A stretch of 64,000 bases of DNA from LD21 sp963715785 (lineage in GTDB: Bacteria > Bacteroidota > Bacteroidia > Bacteroidales > VadinHA17). Below, piece by piece: positions 47,952 to 56,961 of the stretch. The stretch spans positions 1,054,001 to 1,118,000 of the forward strand of contig OY970276.1 in NCBI GenBank assembly GCA_963715785.1, written 5' to 3'. Under the pieces are notes generated by a model that was not told the origin of the DNA, made no database searches, and saw nothing but the letters and a program-made list of their open reading frames with translations. Numbering within the stretch: the stretch's first letter is position 1; each line of letters opens with the position of its first letter. The translations under genes and the position numbers were made by a program.

Positions 47952-47972
47952 TTTTTGTTGTATTTAAAATAT

Positions 47973-49244
47973 TTACTGATTCGAATTAAATGCCGGGTCT
48001 TCAAGTTCTGCTAGCTCTACTTTAATATCTCTTCCTTTTAACTTTCCCTTCTGCAAAAAAGGAAGAAATATAAATCCAATTAAAACGGCAGCAATACCCT
48101 GCGCAAGGATAGTATTTGGTGCTCCTATATTTTGTGACAATGTGCCAATTAAAAGTCCGCCAATAGGCTGCATTCCAAAAAATGCCATTGCAAAAAAGCT
48201 TATTACTCTTCCTCTCATTTCGGTCGAGGCACTGGTTTGTATAATTGTGTTGCTTATAGTAGTCTGTGCCATGGTAGCAAAACCAGCCAGCATAGCAAAA
48301 ACTAAAGCAAAGTGAAAATTGTTCGCACGGGAAAATAATGCCAGTGCCATCCCAAAAATCATAAGGTTAAAAAATAAAAACTTCTTAAAGTTGGCATTTG
48401 ACTTTAAGGATGCAAGAACAATTGCACCTATCAGGGCTCCCAGTCCTATAAAACTGTTTAAATAGCCAAAGGTCGCAGCATTCCCCTTAAAAATAACTTT
48501 AGCAAAAACAGGAAGAAGCGTGTTATATGGAAGAACCAACAGGCTGACAATTGCAAGCAGAAGGATTACAATACCGATTGTCGGTGTATCCTTTAAATAA
48601 ATAAAACCTTCCCTGATTTCTTTTACTGCCCTTTTCGATGAAGGTTTCGGGATGAATGGTGCAAAATTCATAAATAACAGAGAAGCCAGAACAGCCACAA
48701 AACTAAGAGCGTTTATCAGGAAACAGGTTCCTGCACCATATTTTTCCAGGATAATTCCTGAAATAGCTGGTCCGATAAGCCATGCAAGTTTTCCCATCGA
48801 AGAATTAAGAGCAATCGCATTGGGCAAATCATCCCTGTTCTCAACAATCTCATTTATCATGGATTGTCGGGCCGGAACATCAAAAGCATTTATTATCCCC
48901 AGTACTACGCTGAGTGCCAATATTTCCCAGACAGTATATTTAGTGAATATTATAAGGAAGGCAAGCAGGAATGCCTGGATCATCGACAATATTTGTGTAG
49001 TAATTGTAACCTTATAACGATTATACCTGTCTGAAACAACTCCTCCCAGAGGTGAAAAAATAAAAGAAGGAAACTGAGTGGCAAATACGGCTAAACCAAG
49101 CATAAAAGTCGAATGCGTTTTTAAAAATATGAGCCAGTAAACAGCAGTGCGCTGCATCCATGTGCCTATCAGTGATACAGATTGCCCTGAAAAATAGAGC
49201 CTGTAATTGCGGCTGCGAAATGCTTTAAAAGTATTGATATTCAT
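47973..49244 (-). CDS. MFS transporter (MFS_3 / enterobactin-exporter type)
   Basis: 423 residues with 12 predicted helices. The N-terminal FRLYFSGQSVSLIGTWMQ-like opening (here NYRLYFSGQSVSLIGTWMQ) and the SDRYNRYKV loop between helices 2 and 3 match the MFS_3 group of drug or siderophore exporters. The start codon overlaps the MarR stop codon as ATGA, so it is translated together with that repressor. Confidence 0.9.
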   Translation of the reverse strand: MNINTFKAFRSRNYRLYFSGQSVSLIGTWMQRTAVYWLIFLKTHSTFMLGLAVFATQFPSFIFSPLGGVVSDRYNRYKVTITTQILSMIQAFLLAFLIIFTKYTVWEILALSVVLGIINAFDVPARQSMINEIVENRDDLPNAIALNSSMGKLAWLIGPAISGIILEKYGAGTCFLINALSFVAVLASLLFMNFAPFIPKPSSKRAVKEIREGFIYLKDTPTIGIVILLLAIVSLLVLPYNTLLPVFAKVIFKGNAATFGYLNSFIGLGALIGAIVLASLKSNANFKKFLFFNLMIFGMALALFSRANNFHFALVFAMLAGFATMAQTTISNTIIQTSASTEMRGRVISFFAMAFFGMQPIGGLLIGTLSQNIGAPNTILAQGIAAVLIGFIFLPFLQKGKLKGRDIKVELAELEDPAFNSNQ

Positions 49245-49678
49245 TTATTATCAACAAGTTTTGCTAAAACAGGAATTGCTCTTTTTAAGATTTCCTTTTC
49301 TTCATCCGAAACTTTTTCTGAAATTGCTTTTGCGAGCCATTCCTGACTTTTATTTCTTTTCAGTTCTATAAACTCCTTACCCTTTTCAGTGATTGCAATT
49401 ATAACTTTCCTTTTGTCTTCCTGTGATTGAGTTCTCCGGATATAAGAAAGGCTATTAAGCTTTTTAATTATTTGTGACATAGACTGACCGGTCACCTTCT
49501 CTATCGCCGCCAATTCCGATGGCAACATGCATGAATTCTGATATAGCATCGATAAGGTGGAACGTTCTGTCAGTGACAAATGTTCAGCATTCCTCACCTC
49601 ACTTCTTAAGACCTTAACAAGTCTCGATACTGACACTCTCAATCCTGAAGCAAGTTCATTATTATTCATTCCTTTCAT
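49241..49678 (-). CDS. MarR family transcription regulator
   Basis: 145 residues with a winged helix: LPSELAAIEKVTGQSMSQIIKKL (shown as SELAAIEKVTGQSMSQII) is the recognition helix region, followed by the wing SQEDKRKVIIAIT. It probably represses its own operon with the MFS exporter, lifting control when a toxic compound binds. An operator-like palindrome lies in its own promoter (see 49697). Confidence 0.92.
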   Translation of the reverse strand: MKGMNNNELASGLRVSVSRLVKVLRSEVRNAEHLSLTERSTLSMLYQNSCMLPSELAAIEKVTGQSMSQIIKKLNSLSYIRRTQSQEDKRKVIIAITEKGKEFIELKRNKSQEWLAKAISEKVSDEEKEILKRAIPVLAKLVDNK

Positions 49679-49696
49679 AAAAATATTACTAAAGTT

Positions 49697-49707
49697 ACTT
49701 AATAAGT
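49697..49707. promoter_or_regulatory. Candidate MarR operator
   Basis: ACTTA-A-TAAGT, a perfect 5-bp inverted repeat with a one-base centre, 19 bases upstream of the MarR start and just downstream of its promoter. Confidence 0.5.
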
Positions 49708-49715
49708 TTACTTTG

Positions 49716-49747
49716 CAAATTTACTTTACTATTTTCAGGTAAACAAG
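49716..49747 (-). promoter_or_regulatory. Promoter of the marR-MFS operon
   Basis: On the minus strand TAAATTTG (plus positions 49716-49723) matches the -7 box TAnnTTTG, and TTG (plus 49744-49746) matches the -33 box, with a 20-base spacer. This is the only promoter in the window for which both boxes fit well. Confidence 0.65.
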
Positions 49748-49830
49748 CATCAGGCAATTATTTTTTTTTATAATACCGGACCAAAAAGATATCTTGCATC
49801 ACTTAAAAATTAACCTCTAAAAAAACCATC

Positions 49831-50217
49831 ATGAAAAGAACCCTGTTCCTTCTGGTTATAATTATTTCATGTTACGGATGCAAAAAGGACGATAGCTATA
49901 AATATTCCTCGAGCCTGACTGGAACATGGACATGGCTTCAGACTTGTGGGGGCATAATAGGATGTGTCGGTCCGGAAGAAGAGCATATTACGTCCAGTAT
50001 AGTCTTAAAACCAGATTCTACCTATGAGGATTACCTGAATGACACATTAAGTATGTCAGGAAGATATTACACTTCACGGTTGATTTCCGTCGACAGGAAG
50101 GATACCTCTGACATTATAATATTCGAATCAGGAAGTCAGTATCGTTATTTGATCATACATGATACCCTTGCATTAAGCAACGCATTTCTCGGGAGCCTTT
50201 ATAAAAGGACCAGGTAA
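49831..50217 (+). CDS. Small lipoprotein of unknown function
   Basis: 128 residues, lipobox CYGC (ISCYGC). The start of the domain, LTGTWTWLQTCGG, resembles lipocalin-like Bacteroidota lipoproteins of similar size. Two further cysteines may form a disulphide. Confidence 0.6.
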   Translation: MKRTLFLLVIIISCYGCKKDDSYKYSSSLTGTWTWLQTCGGIIGCVGPEEEHITSSIVLKPDSTYEDYLNDTLSMSGRYYTSRLISVDRKDTSDIIIFESGSQYRYLIIHDTLALSNAFLGSLYKRTR

Positions 50218-50282
50218 ATCAGTACCCTGAATTCCTGCCCTGAGCTGCGGCTTATAATTGGCGATAAAATAGATTCGGAAAC

Positions 50283-50909
50283 CTATCTTCTTAACCGGTT
50301 CCTTATCGAATTATAAACGAACGGAATAGAGGTGATCACAATAAGAAATATTACAATATAACCAAGGTAATCCTTGGTTCCCGGGACATATTTCCCCAGG
50401 AAATAGCCTGTAAAGACCAGGGTGCATACCCAAAAGAAAGCTCCTATAAGACTATAAATAAAGAAATTATAATAGTTTAATTTTACTATGCCTGCCACAA
50501 TAGGTGCGAAAGTCCTCACGATTGGAAGAAATCTGCTCAGGATTATCGTTTTTTTCCCATGTTTTAAATAGAATTCATGTGCAGCAACAAGATGCTTTTG
50601 CCGGAAAAAGAAACTGGATCTTCTGTTAAATAGTAGCGGGCCCACCTTCTTACCAAATGCATAACCTATCATATTTCCAGCGACAGCTGCTAAGATGATT
50701 AAGAAAACAAGCAATATGGGGTGCAATGCCAGAATCCCTGTAGAACAAAAAAGTCCGGCCGTAAAAAGAAGTGAATCGCCCGGAAGAAAAAACCCAACAA
50801 AAAGGCCTGTCTCAGCAAAGACAAGGAAAAGAAGAAGGTAAATTCCCCCGTAGAGAATTATGCTTTCGGGGTTTACAAGTTGCTTCAGGAAATTAAAAAT
50901 CCCATCCAT
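50283..50909 (-). CDS. DedA family (SNARE-associated) membrane protein
   Basis: About 208 residues. The motif FAETGLFVGFFLPGDSLLF and the later SRFLPIVRTFAPIVAG are signatures of the DedA family (shown here in part as GFFLPGDSLLF and RFLPIVRTFAPIVAG). Members take part in undecaprenyl phosphate recycling or lipid transfer at the inner membrane. ATG 50909 is used; a TTG two codons earlier is also in frame. Confidence 0.9.
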   Translation of the reverse strand: MDGIFNFLKQLVNPESIILYGGIYLLLFLVFAETGLFVGFFLPGDSLLFTAGLFCSTGILALHPILLVFLIILAAVAGNMIGYAFGKKVGPLLFNRRSSFFFRQKHLVAAHEFYLKHGKKTIILSRFLPIVRTFAPIVAGIVKLNYYNFFIYSLIGAFFWVCTLVFTGYFLGKYVPGTKDYLGYIVIFLIVITSIPFVYNSIRNRLRR

Positions 50910-51174
50910 CTTCAATAATTAAGAAGAATAAGTCCTTAAATATAGGTGATTTAATCATTATCAGTATCTATTAGCTTAGTGTTTAATTGTGAAGGATCAA
51001 ATCATGGAAAACATTGCAGGTCGTTTTTAAGAGTTTAAAACTTCTTGTTCCGATTTCTCTGACCTTTCCACAGCATACTTCCAATGACGCTGAACCCGTA
51101 TCGACAGATGATAAAACTATAGAAGTAGGTGAACATATAAAGGGAGAGGGTGTTTTAATAAAAAAACTTAAAAT

Positions 51175-52218
51175 ATGACTGAGACTAAAGGTTATGCAGC
51201 CCAGGATGCAAAGTCACCTGTTGCTCCCTGGAACTTTAAAAGAAGAGAGGTTGAAGCTCATGATGTTCAAATAGATATAATATATTGCGGAGTATGCCAC
51301 TCTGATCTGCATCAGATCCGCGACGAATGGGGCGGGTCGGTATTCCCAATGGTGCCGGGACATGAGATAATAGGCAAAGTAAGTAAAGTTGGCAGTCATG
51401 TCAAAAAATTTAAAGCCGGTGACCTGGCAGGTGTTGGCTGCATGGTAGATTCCTGCCGTGAATGTGATAACTGCCGGCATGGACTCGAGCAGTATTGTAC
51501 CGTGGGTATCTCATTCACATATAACGGTTTTGAACAGGATAAGAAGACTCCGACCTATGGGGGATATTCTAAAATGATTGTTGTGCATGAAGATTTCGTA
51601 CTTCACATAACTGATAAACTGCCATTAATGGGAGTGGCTCCCCTGCTGTGTGCCGGAATTACAACCTATTCTCCCCTGAGACACTGGAAAGTTGGAAAAG
51701 GCCACAAGATAGGAGTACTTGGATTAGGCGGGCTAGGACATATGGCTGTTAAATTTGCGGCTTCTTTTGGCGCTGAAGTAACGATGCTCAGTTCATCACC
51801 ATCGAAAGAAGCTGATGCAAGAAGACTTGGTGCCAGCAAATTTGTCCTGACTTCAAGTGCAGATAGTCTTAAAAAGGTTAAAGGATATTTCGATTTTATA
51901 ATCGACACTGTTTCAGCTCCTCACGATTATAATCTCTTCCTGTCTCTGTTGAAAACCGACGGTATTCATATTTGTGTAGGGGTACCCCCCACTCCGGCTG
52001 AAATATTAGGATTCAGCTTGCTGGCAGGCAGGAAAAGCCTCGCGGGATCCTCGATCGGTGGTCTGCCTGAAACGCAGGAAATGCTCGATTACTGCGCTCA
52101 GCACAATATTACTTCCGATGTGGAAGTGATTGACATTAAGGACATAAACAACGCATATGTCAGAATGCTGAAAGGCGATGTACATTATCGTTTTGTCATT
52201 GATATGGCAACATTGTAG
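51175..52218 (+). CDS. Zinc-dependent NAD(P) alcohol dehydrogenase, YahK/CAD type
   Basis: 347 residues. Catalytic zinc ligands are in YCGVCHSDLH and GHEIIG; the structural zinc is bound by CRECDNCRHGLEQYC; the cofactor loop is GLGGLGHMAVKFA. It most likely reduces aldehydes to alcohols with NADPH. The next gene on the strand is a dinucleotide-binding reductase-like protein, 89 bases later. Confidence 0.92.
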   Translation: MTETKGYAAQDAKSPVAPWNFKRREVEAHDVQIDIIYCGVCHSDLHQIRDEWGGSVFPMVPGHEIIGKVSKVGSHVKKFKAGDLAGVGCMVDSCRECDNCRHGLEQYCTVGISFTYNGFEQDKKTPTYGGYSKMIVVHEDFVLHITDKLPLMGVAPLLCAGITTYSPLRHWKVGKGHKIGVLGLGGLGHMAVKFAASFGAEVTMLSSSPSKEADARRLGASKFVLTSSADSLKKVKGYFDFIIDTVSAPHDYNLFLSLLKTDGIHICVGVPPTPAEILGFSLLAGRKSLAGSSIGGLPETQEMLDYCAQHNITSDVEVIDIKDINNAYVRMLKGDVHYRFVIDMATL

Positions 52219-52307
52219 ATTGCTCAGATTCTGAGCATAATGGGTTGCCTATGCTTACTGCGGATTCTTCTCCGCATAAAATTTCGGACAATTTTAAAAG
52301 TTTTGGT

Positions 52308-52934
52308 ATGAAAATTTCAATTATCGGAGCCGGTAATATCGGTGGCAACCTGGCACGGTTACTTGTAAAAAGTGGAAACGATGTTGCCCTCGCAAATTCA
52401 AGAGGCCCTGCTTCTTTACAAAATTTTGTCGATGAACTCGGACCACGGTTACATTCCGAGACACTGGATAAAGTCATAACATACAGCGATCTGATAATAC
52501 TTTCCATTCACTGGAGATTAATCGATACTCTGCCTGTATTTGAAGCATCGGGGAAAATTATAGTTGATACCACCAACCCTTATAAGGACGACGGTACAAT
52601 ATTTGATTTAGGCGATGACATTTCCAGTTCCAAAGTTATAAAGCACTTCCCCGGTGGAAAGGTGGTAAAAGCTTTCAATACAATCTGGTTCAAGCATCTT
52701 GCCGAAAATGGGAATACAAAACTTCCGCCGGAAGACCGAAGGGTAATACCAATAGCAGGTGATGATGCGGATGCTAAAATGAGAGTAAGCAAGCTTATCG
52801 AAGAAATCGGATTTGGCCCACTGGATACGGGAAGCCTGAGAGAAGGAAGCCATCTTCAGGGAGTAACGGGCGTTTTGTATAACAGGGAACTTACAGTAAA
52901 GGAGGCTTCAATAATAATTAAAACTGTTAAGTAA
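52308..52934 (+). CDS. NADPH-dependent F420 reductase-like dinucleotide-binding protein
   Basis: About 208 residues with the N-terminal Rossmann motif IGAGNIGGNLA and the later GGKVVKAFNTI. I choose ATG 52308, at the start of the beta strand; the ATG at 52245 adds a leader without homology. Relatives in Bacteroidota are usually annotated as F420 reductases or predicted dinucleotide-binding enzymes, but F420 is not expected here, so the substrate is open. Confidence 0.82.
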   Translation: MKISIIGAGNIGGNLARLLVKSGNDVALANSRGPASLQNFVDELGPRLHSETLDKVITYSDLIILSIHWRLIDTLPVFEASGKIIVDTTNPYKDDGTIFDLGDDISSSKVIKHFPGGKVVKAFNTIWFKHLAENGNTKLPPEDRRVIPIAGDDADAKMRVSKLIEEIGFGPLDTGSLREGSHLQGVTGVLYNRELTVKEASIIIKTVK

Positions 52935-53193
52935 CTATTTTTTCAGGGCTATTCATTTCAAGAGAATTTACCGGGTTGTTCTTCTGAAAATCCTGTTATG
53001 CCAGGCCGAATAAAATCAGGAGTGCTCATTGGCTTCCGGCATGCAATAGGTAAAATTTCACATTATACATCTGCCCATAATCCACAGCTTTTTGTTTAAC
53101 TTTAACAAACAGTTTTATTTAATGACTGTCTGACTGGGCTTGCCAGCCTGAACATTATTTTTTCTGATATAATATGTATTATCCTGAAAGGCA

Positions 53194-53589
53194 ATGAAAA
53201 ACCAAGTTGTTTCTGACTTTGTGGATGCTATAAACGAGGCAGATCCCGAAAAAATAGTAAGCCTTTTGACAGAGGATCACATATTTATTGATTCACAGGA
53301 CAATAAAGTGACAGGAAAGGACAATTTAAGACTGGCATGGACAGGGTACTTCGGATTAATTAAAGATTACAGAATCGAAATAAATGAAACAATAGAAAAT
53401 AAATCTGTTGTATACATGACGGGGTATGCCTGCGGTGACTGCAAAAAACCTGAAAATGAAGGACCATTCGTCCATTGGAAAATTCCAGCAGCATGGAAAG
53501 CAGTGATCAGCGATAATAAGATTAAGAGCTGGCAAGTTTACGCGGACAATTCAGTTGTGATTGAAATCCTAAACAGAAATAATAAATGA
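53194..53589 (+). CDS. NTF2-like (SnoaL-type) small protein
   Basis: 131 residues with the cone-shaped NTF2-like pattern: a helical start (VSDFVDAINEADPEKIVSLL), FIDSQDNKVTGKDNL and a C-terminal strand SWQVYADNSVV. The fold is used by hydratases, isomerases and binding proteins. The next gene starts at its stop codon (ATGA). Confidence 0.8.
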   Translation: MKNQVVSDFVDAINEADPEKIVSLLTEDHIFIDSQDNKVTGKDNLRLAWTGYFGLIKDYRIEINETIENKSVVYMTGYACGDCKKPENEGPFVHWKIPAAWKAVISDNKIKSWQVYADNSVVIEILNRNNK

Positions 53590-54341
53590 AAACCATTTTT
53601 ACTTTTACTTTTTTGTGTTTATGCCTTACCCTTCAAAGTCAGGAACGCTATGTGAATATTAGTGGCGAGAAGTTCCGTATAAAAGAATATGGTTCGGGAA
53701 ATCTGACTGTAATCTTCGAAAGCGGCATGTCTGACAGCCTGGAAGCCTGGGGAACGCTCCCTGATAGCATATCTCTCCATCAGCATGTCTTCCTGTATGA
53801 CAGGGCAGATATTGGAAAATCCGATTCCTCACGCCAAAAAAGAACCATCCCGAATATGGTCAGTGAGCTCAAAAGCATATTGGTCCATGAAAATATAAAT
53901 CCACCCTACATATTAGTCGGGCATTCGCTCGGCGGTTATATCACAAGATACTTTTCTAGTCAGTACCCAAACGACGTGAAAGGCCTGTTGCTGCTCGATC
54001 CTGCCCCCGAAGCATATTGGGAAAGCATGTCCGACAGTGAGCTTAAAGATTATATTAAAGGTGGTACAGAATGGTACCGGACCAAACATGCACCGAAATA
54101 TGCAAAAGAGTGGGTGCAGTTCATACCAAACATGGTTTATATGAAGAATCTGAATATTTCAAAAGATCTGCCCGTTATTTTAATCTCCGCCACACAGACT
54201 AACTGGTTTAAATACCATGAAAAAATTTTAGCCGGACTTAAAAATGCGAGGCATATTGAGCTTGAAGGAAGTCATTATATCCAAAGAGATCATCCCGGAT
54301 TAATAATCGGATATATAAAGGACCTTGTATCAGGTAGCTAA
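53586..54341 (+). CDS. Exported alpha/beta hydrolase
   Basis: 251 residues with a signal peptide (ends TLQSQ). FESGMSDS forms the oxyanion region, DRADIGKSD follows, and the nucleophile elbow is GHSLGGY; the histidine is in EGSHYIQRDHP. It starts in the ATGA overlap with the NTF2-like gene. Probably a periplasmic esterase. Confidence 0.85.
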   Translation: MKTIFTFTFLCLCLTLQSQERYVNISGEKFRIKEYGSGNLTVIFESGMSDSLEAWGTLPDSISLHQHVFLYDRADIGKSDSSRQKRTIPNMVSELKSILVHENINPPYILVGHSLGGYITRYFSSQYPNDVKGLLLLDPAPEAYWESMSDSELKDYIKGGTEWYRTKHAPKYAKEWVQFIPNMVYMKNLNISKDLPVILISATQTNWFKYHEKILAGLKNARHIELEGSHYIQRDHPGLIIGYIKDLVSGS

Positions 54342-54673
54342 AGCCATTCATAGAGCCATGAAGTGTGCAGGATGATTTTTCTGCTTTCACCCTTTAAGGG
54401 AACGGGGCAAAAAAGCAGAAAAAGTTATTGCTCTTTTCCTTCCATTCAGATTAGTGATCATGAAGTAACAAAACACCAGGAACTTTGTTTTTATAATATC
54501 CGGAGTTAAAAACAGCGACTGAAAAAAGCTGTAAAAATGGAAAAACCTGTTAACAGATTAAAAGGGAAGTGTTTGGATTTTTACTGAAATAATTGTAACC
54601 AGTTTATTCTGACCGATTTAAGATATTGCATAACTTTGATCATCTGATTCTTCAACTAAATAAGTTAACCAAT
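54342..54673. other. Intergenic region with a long hairpin and a promoter element
   Basis: An exact 12-bp inverted repeat, TTTTTCTGCTTT at 54376-54387 and AAAGCAGAAAAA at 54412-54423, encloses a smaller CCCTTTAAGGG palindrome and would work as a terminator-like structure in either direction. A TAACTTTG promoter box lies at 54631. No gene was seen. Confidence 0.4.
54631..54638 (+). promoter_or_regulatory. Bacteroidota-type promoter -7 element
   Basis: Exact TAACTTTG, 35 bases before the ATG at 54674 of the aldo/keto reductase. Confidence 0.5.
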
Positions 54674-55645
54674 ATGAAACGTCGTGATTTTATTAAAACA
54701 ACAGCTGTTGTAGCACCCGTTGTAAGTCTGTTTCCCCCCGATCTGTCTTCAATAATAAGGGAATCAGCTCCCGGGATGCTCGAAAAGAGATCACTCGGAA
54801 AAACCGGCGAAATGTTGTCGGTGATCGGATTCGGAGGAATTGTTGTAATGAATGTATCCCCCGAAGAAGCCTCCAATTCTGTCAAAACGGCAATTGATGC
54901 AGGAGTTAATTATTTCGATGTGTCACCATCGTATGGTGATGCGGAGATTAAACTCGGAAATGCTCTTAAGCCATACCGGAAAAATGTATTTCTTTCCTGT
55001 AAAACAGATGGACGGAATAAGGCAGATTCGCGCAAAGAACTTGAGGCATCGCTAAAGAGGGTACAGACTGATCATTTCGATCTGTATCAACTGCATGCCG
55101 TCACGACGCTTGATGATGTAAGTAAAATTCTTGGCAAAGGAGGTGCAATTGAAACATGTGTGGAAGCAAGGAAAGAGGGGAAGATACGCTTTATAGGATT
55201 CTCTGCCCATTCCGTCGAGGCAGCAACCGCACTAATTAATGGATTTGATTTCGACACCATTATGTTTCCCTTCAATATGTTCACATGGTATGCCGGAAAC
55301 TTCGGACCGCAGGTATTGGCCCTTGCACACGAAAAAAAAATGGGGATCATAGCCCTAAAATCAATGGCTCGGGAACCGTGGCCACATGGCGCCGATCGCT
55401 CAAAGTACGAAAAATGCTGGTATCAACCCTTAACAAATGATGAAGACATTCTCACTGGTTTGCGTTTCACGTTATCACACCCAATTGCAAGTGCAATACC
55501 TCCTGGCGAACCTGAACTTTTCAGGATTGCCCTGAGCTTAAGAGACAGGATTAAGCCACTTAAAACCGAAGAGGTGGAAACAATTAAAGCAAAAGCTCTC
55601 GCCGGTAATCCATTATTCAGGTTCCCGTCTCCAACTCCTGTTTGA
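54674..55645 (+). CDS. Tat-exported aldo/keto reductase
   Basis: About 323 residues. I choose ATG 54674, which opens into MKRRDFIKTT, a twin-arginine signal. The catalytic set is present: aspartate and tyrosine in YFDVSPSYGDAE, lysine in LSCKTD and histidine in YQLHAV. It is likely an NADPH-dependent reductase exported folded to the periplasm. A diverged copy of its 3' end lies at 59551-59698. Confidence 0.9.
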   Translation: MKRRDFIKTTAVVAPVVSLFPPDLSSIIRESAPGMLEKRSLGKTGEMLSVIGFGGIVVMNVSPEEASNSVKTAIDAGVNYFDVSPSYGDAEIKLGNALKPYRKNVFLSCKTDGRNKADSRKELEASLKRVQTDHFDLYQLHAVTTLDDVSKILGKGGAIETCVEARKEGKIRFIGFSAHSVEAATALINGFDFDTIMFPFNMFTWYAGNFGPQVLALAHEKKMGIIALKSMAREPWPHGADRSKYEKCWYQPLTNDEDILTGLRFTLSHPIASAIPPGEPELFRIALSLRDRIKPLKTEEVETIKAKALAGNPLFRFPSPTPV

Positions 55646-55667
55646 ATCGCCTGGTATTTCCAATTTT

Positions 55668-55949
55668 TCGCCGCAGGCGATCCGGTATTGTAGAAAACGG
55701 GGTAATATCTTTTATCATTCTTTATTCGCCGTAGGTGATACGGTTTTGCTATATCGTAAGGCCCACAATACCCGATCCGGAATTGAAATATATTTTGTTT
55801 AAAAATTGAATTCTTCGCCGCAGGCGATTCGGTATTGTAGAAAGGCGATACGGTTTTGCTATATCGTAAGGCCCACAATACCCGATCCGGAATTGAAATG
55901 TATATTGTTTAGAAATTGAATTTTTCGCCGCAGGCGATTCGGTATTGTA
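55668..55949. repeat. REP-like palindromes with a 110-bp tandem repeat
   Basis: The small palindrome TCGCCGCAGGCGA (or the variant TCGCCGTAGGTGA) followed by C/TCGGTATTGTA occurs at 55668, 55726, 55815 and 55925. From 55737 to 55949 a unit of 110 bases, containing this palindrome and the partly complementary CCCGATCCGGAATTGAAAT, is present nearly twice. The elements belong to the same family as those beside the transposase at 59880. Confidence 0.8.
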
Positions 55950-56032
55950 TACGGTGTTTATTGATCGGATTGTTGGAATTTTGTATATCTGTTTAGCTGC
56001 ATTATTAATAAATCCTAAATTGCTATGAAACC
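55947..56032 (+). pseudogene. Copy of the transposase leader and start codon
   Basis: These 86 bases match 59802-59887, the leader of the IS200-like transposase gene up to ATGAAACC, with only a few changes. The similarity ends right after the start and is replaced by the 3' end of another gene. The transposase body is gone. Confidence 0.8.
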
Positions 56033-56149
56033 TGTTATCTCCTTATAACCGATTTTACCATCGTGGGAAATAGACTCAACAACCCCTTCCATATTTCCAG
56101 GGACATCCGCATTATAAAAGGTTGCTGAAGTCTTACCCAGGCTATCGGT
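56033..56149 (-). pseudogene. 3'-end fragment of the 914-residue MG2-like protein gene
   Basis: The 117 bases match 60649-60765, the C-terminal coding end of the large gene at 60628-63372. Translated on the minus strand they read DSLGKTSATFYNADVPGNME and on to HDGKIGY, differing from the intact protein at few residues. There is no gene body upstream. It is joined directly to the copied transposase start. Confidence 0.85.
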
Positions 56150-56236
56150 TCCAGTGGAAAGAATTAAAGCAATGGCGCTTAAGGGGAATCCAATATTTAA
56201 ATACCCCTCACTTTCGCCGGGTTAGTATACCTTTTT

Positions 56237-56479
56237 TCAGATTGCGAACTTGTTGAAGATTCCGATTCTTGTCGGACAGCTGCACTTATAGGAAGACAAC
56301 CCTAAAAATCTTTTGTAAATACAGAATTTACTACCCAGACATTTAATAAAGATAATCAGGGCATTATCATTCCATTTTTCAATTTTGCAACAGCAATTCA
56401 TAACATTGTGTAAACATTTAAATTTACAATCGCAATGGGTTGTTTCTGTGATCGTTTTTTCGTCTATTTCTATTTCCAT
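56237..56479 (-). CDS. Small cysteine-rich protein, putative
   Basis: 80 residues with nine cysteines: HCDCKFKCL, CCCKIEKW, FIKCL, FCIYKRF and YKCSCPTRIGIFNKFAI. The pairs and the CPTR ending resemble small Bacteroidota proteins that I recall, possibly metal-binding. It starts at ATG 56479, in a region with no other gene. Its place between two repeat blocks leaves open whether it is intact. Confidence 0.5.
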   Translation of the reverse strand: MEIEIDEKTITETTHCDCKFKCLHNVMNCCCKIEKWNDNALIIFIKCLGSKFCIYKRFLGLSSYKCSCPTRIGIFNKFAI

Positions 56480-56845
56480 ACCCAATAAATTAAAAATTTC
56501 ATTGAAATTTCCTAGCTAATACACCCGCTGATAAAGGGAACAGATTTGTGAAATTTGCCGCATCAGGATGATGAGAAGATAAGGTTGATAAATAGGTAAT
56601 CTGAATATAAAATTCAAATTAATAAACAACCTGTGTTTTTCTATAATTCAGTAAGGTAAGCAATTAAATCAACAAATCAAAATTATTTTATTGAATCTCA
56701 ATGAATTAAGTTGAGAGCTGTCTTTGACCCTCATGATATCATGCTTAGGTGATTGCCCGGATATTGCAGGATCTTTTAGAATTATTTTAAATAGCATTCC
56801 AAAGCAAATTCGCTTTTGTTATTGTGTCAGGGATTAGTTAATGCT

Positions 56846-56887
56846 ATCCATCTGAGGTTATTCCCGGGTGGATGGATTTTTATTTTT
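56846..56887 (+). terminator. Intrinsic terminator not preceded by a gene
   Basis: ATCCATC at 56846 pairs with GATGGAT at 56871, followed by TTTTATTTTT. The nearest gene on this strand ends 1.2 kb upstream, so an unannotated RNA may end here. Confidence 0.55.
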
Positions 56888-56953
56888 AACCGGCGCCTGC
56901 AAATTATATAACATATTTATTCGTTTGTGTAATACAAAAAGTGATAACGGATC

Positions 56954-56961
56954 TAACTTTG
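56954..56961 (+). promoter_or_regulatory. Bacteroidota-type promoter -7 element
   Basis: Exact TAACTTTG, 157 bases before the ATG of the lipoprotein gene, which would give it a long leader. Confidence 0.35.
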
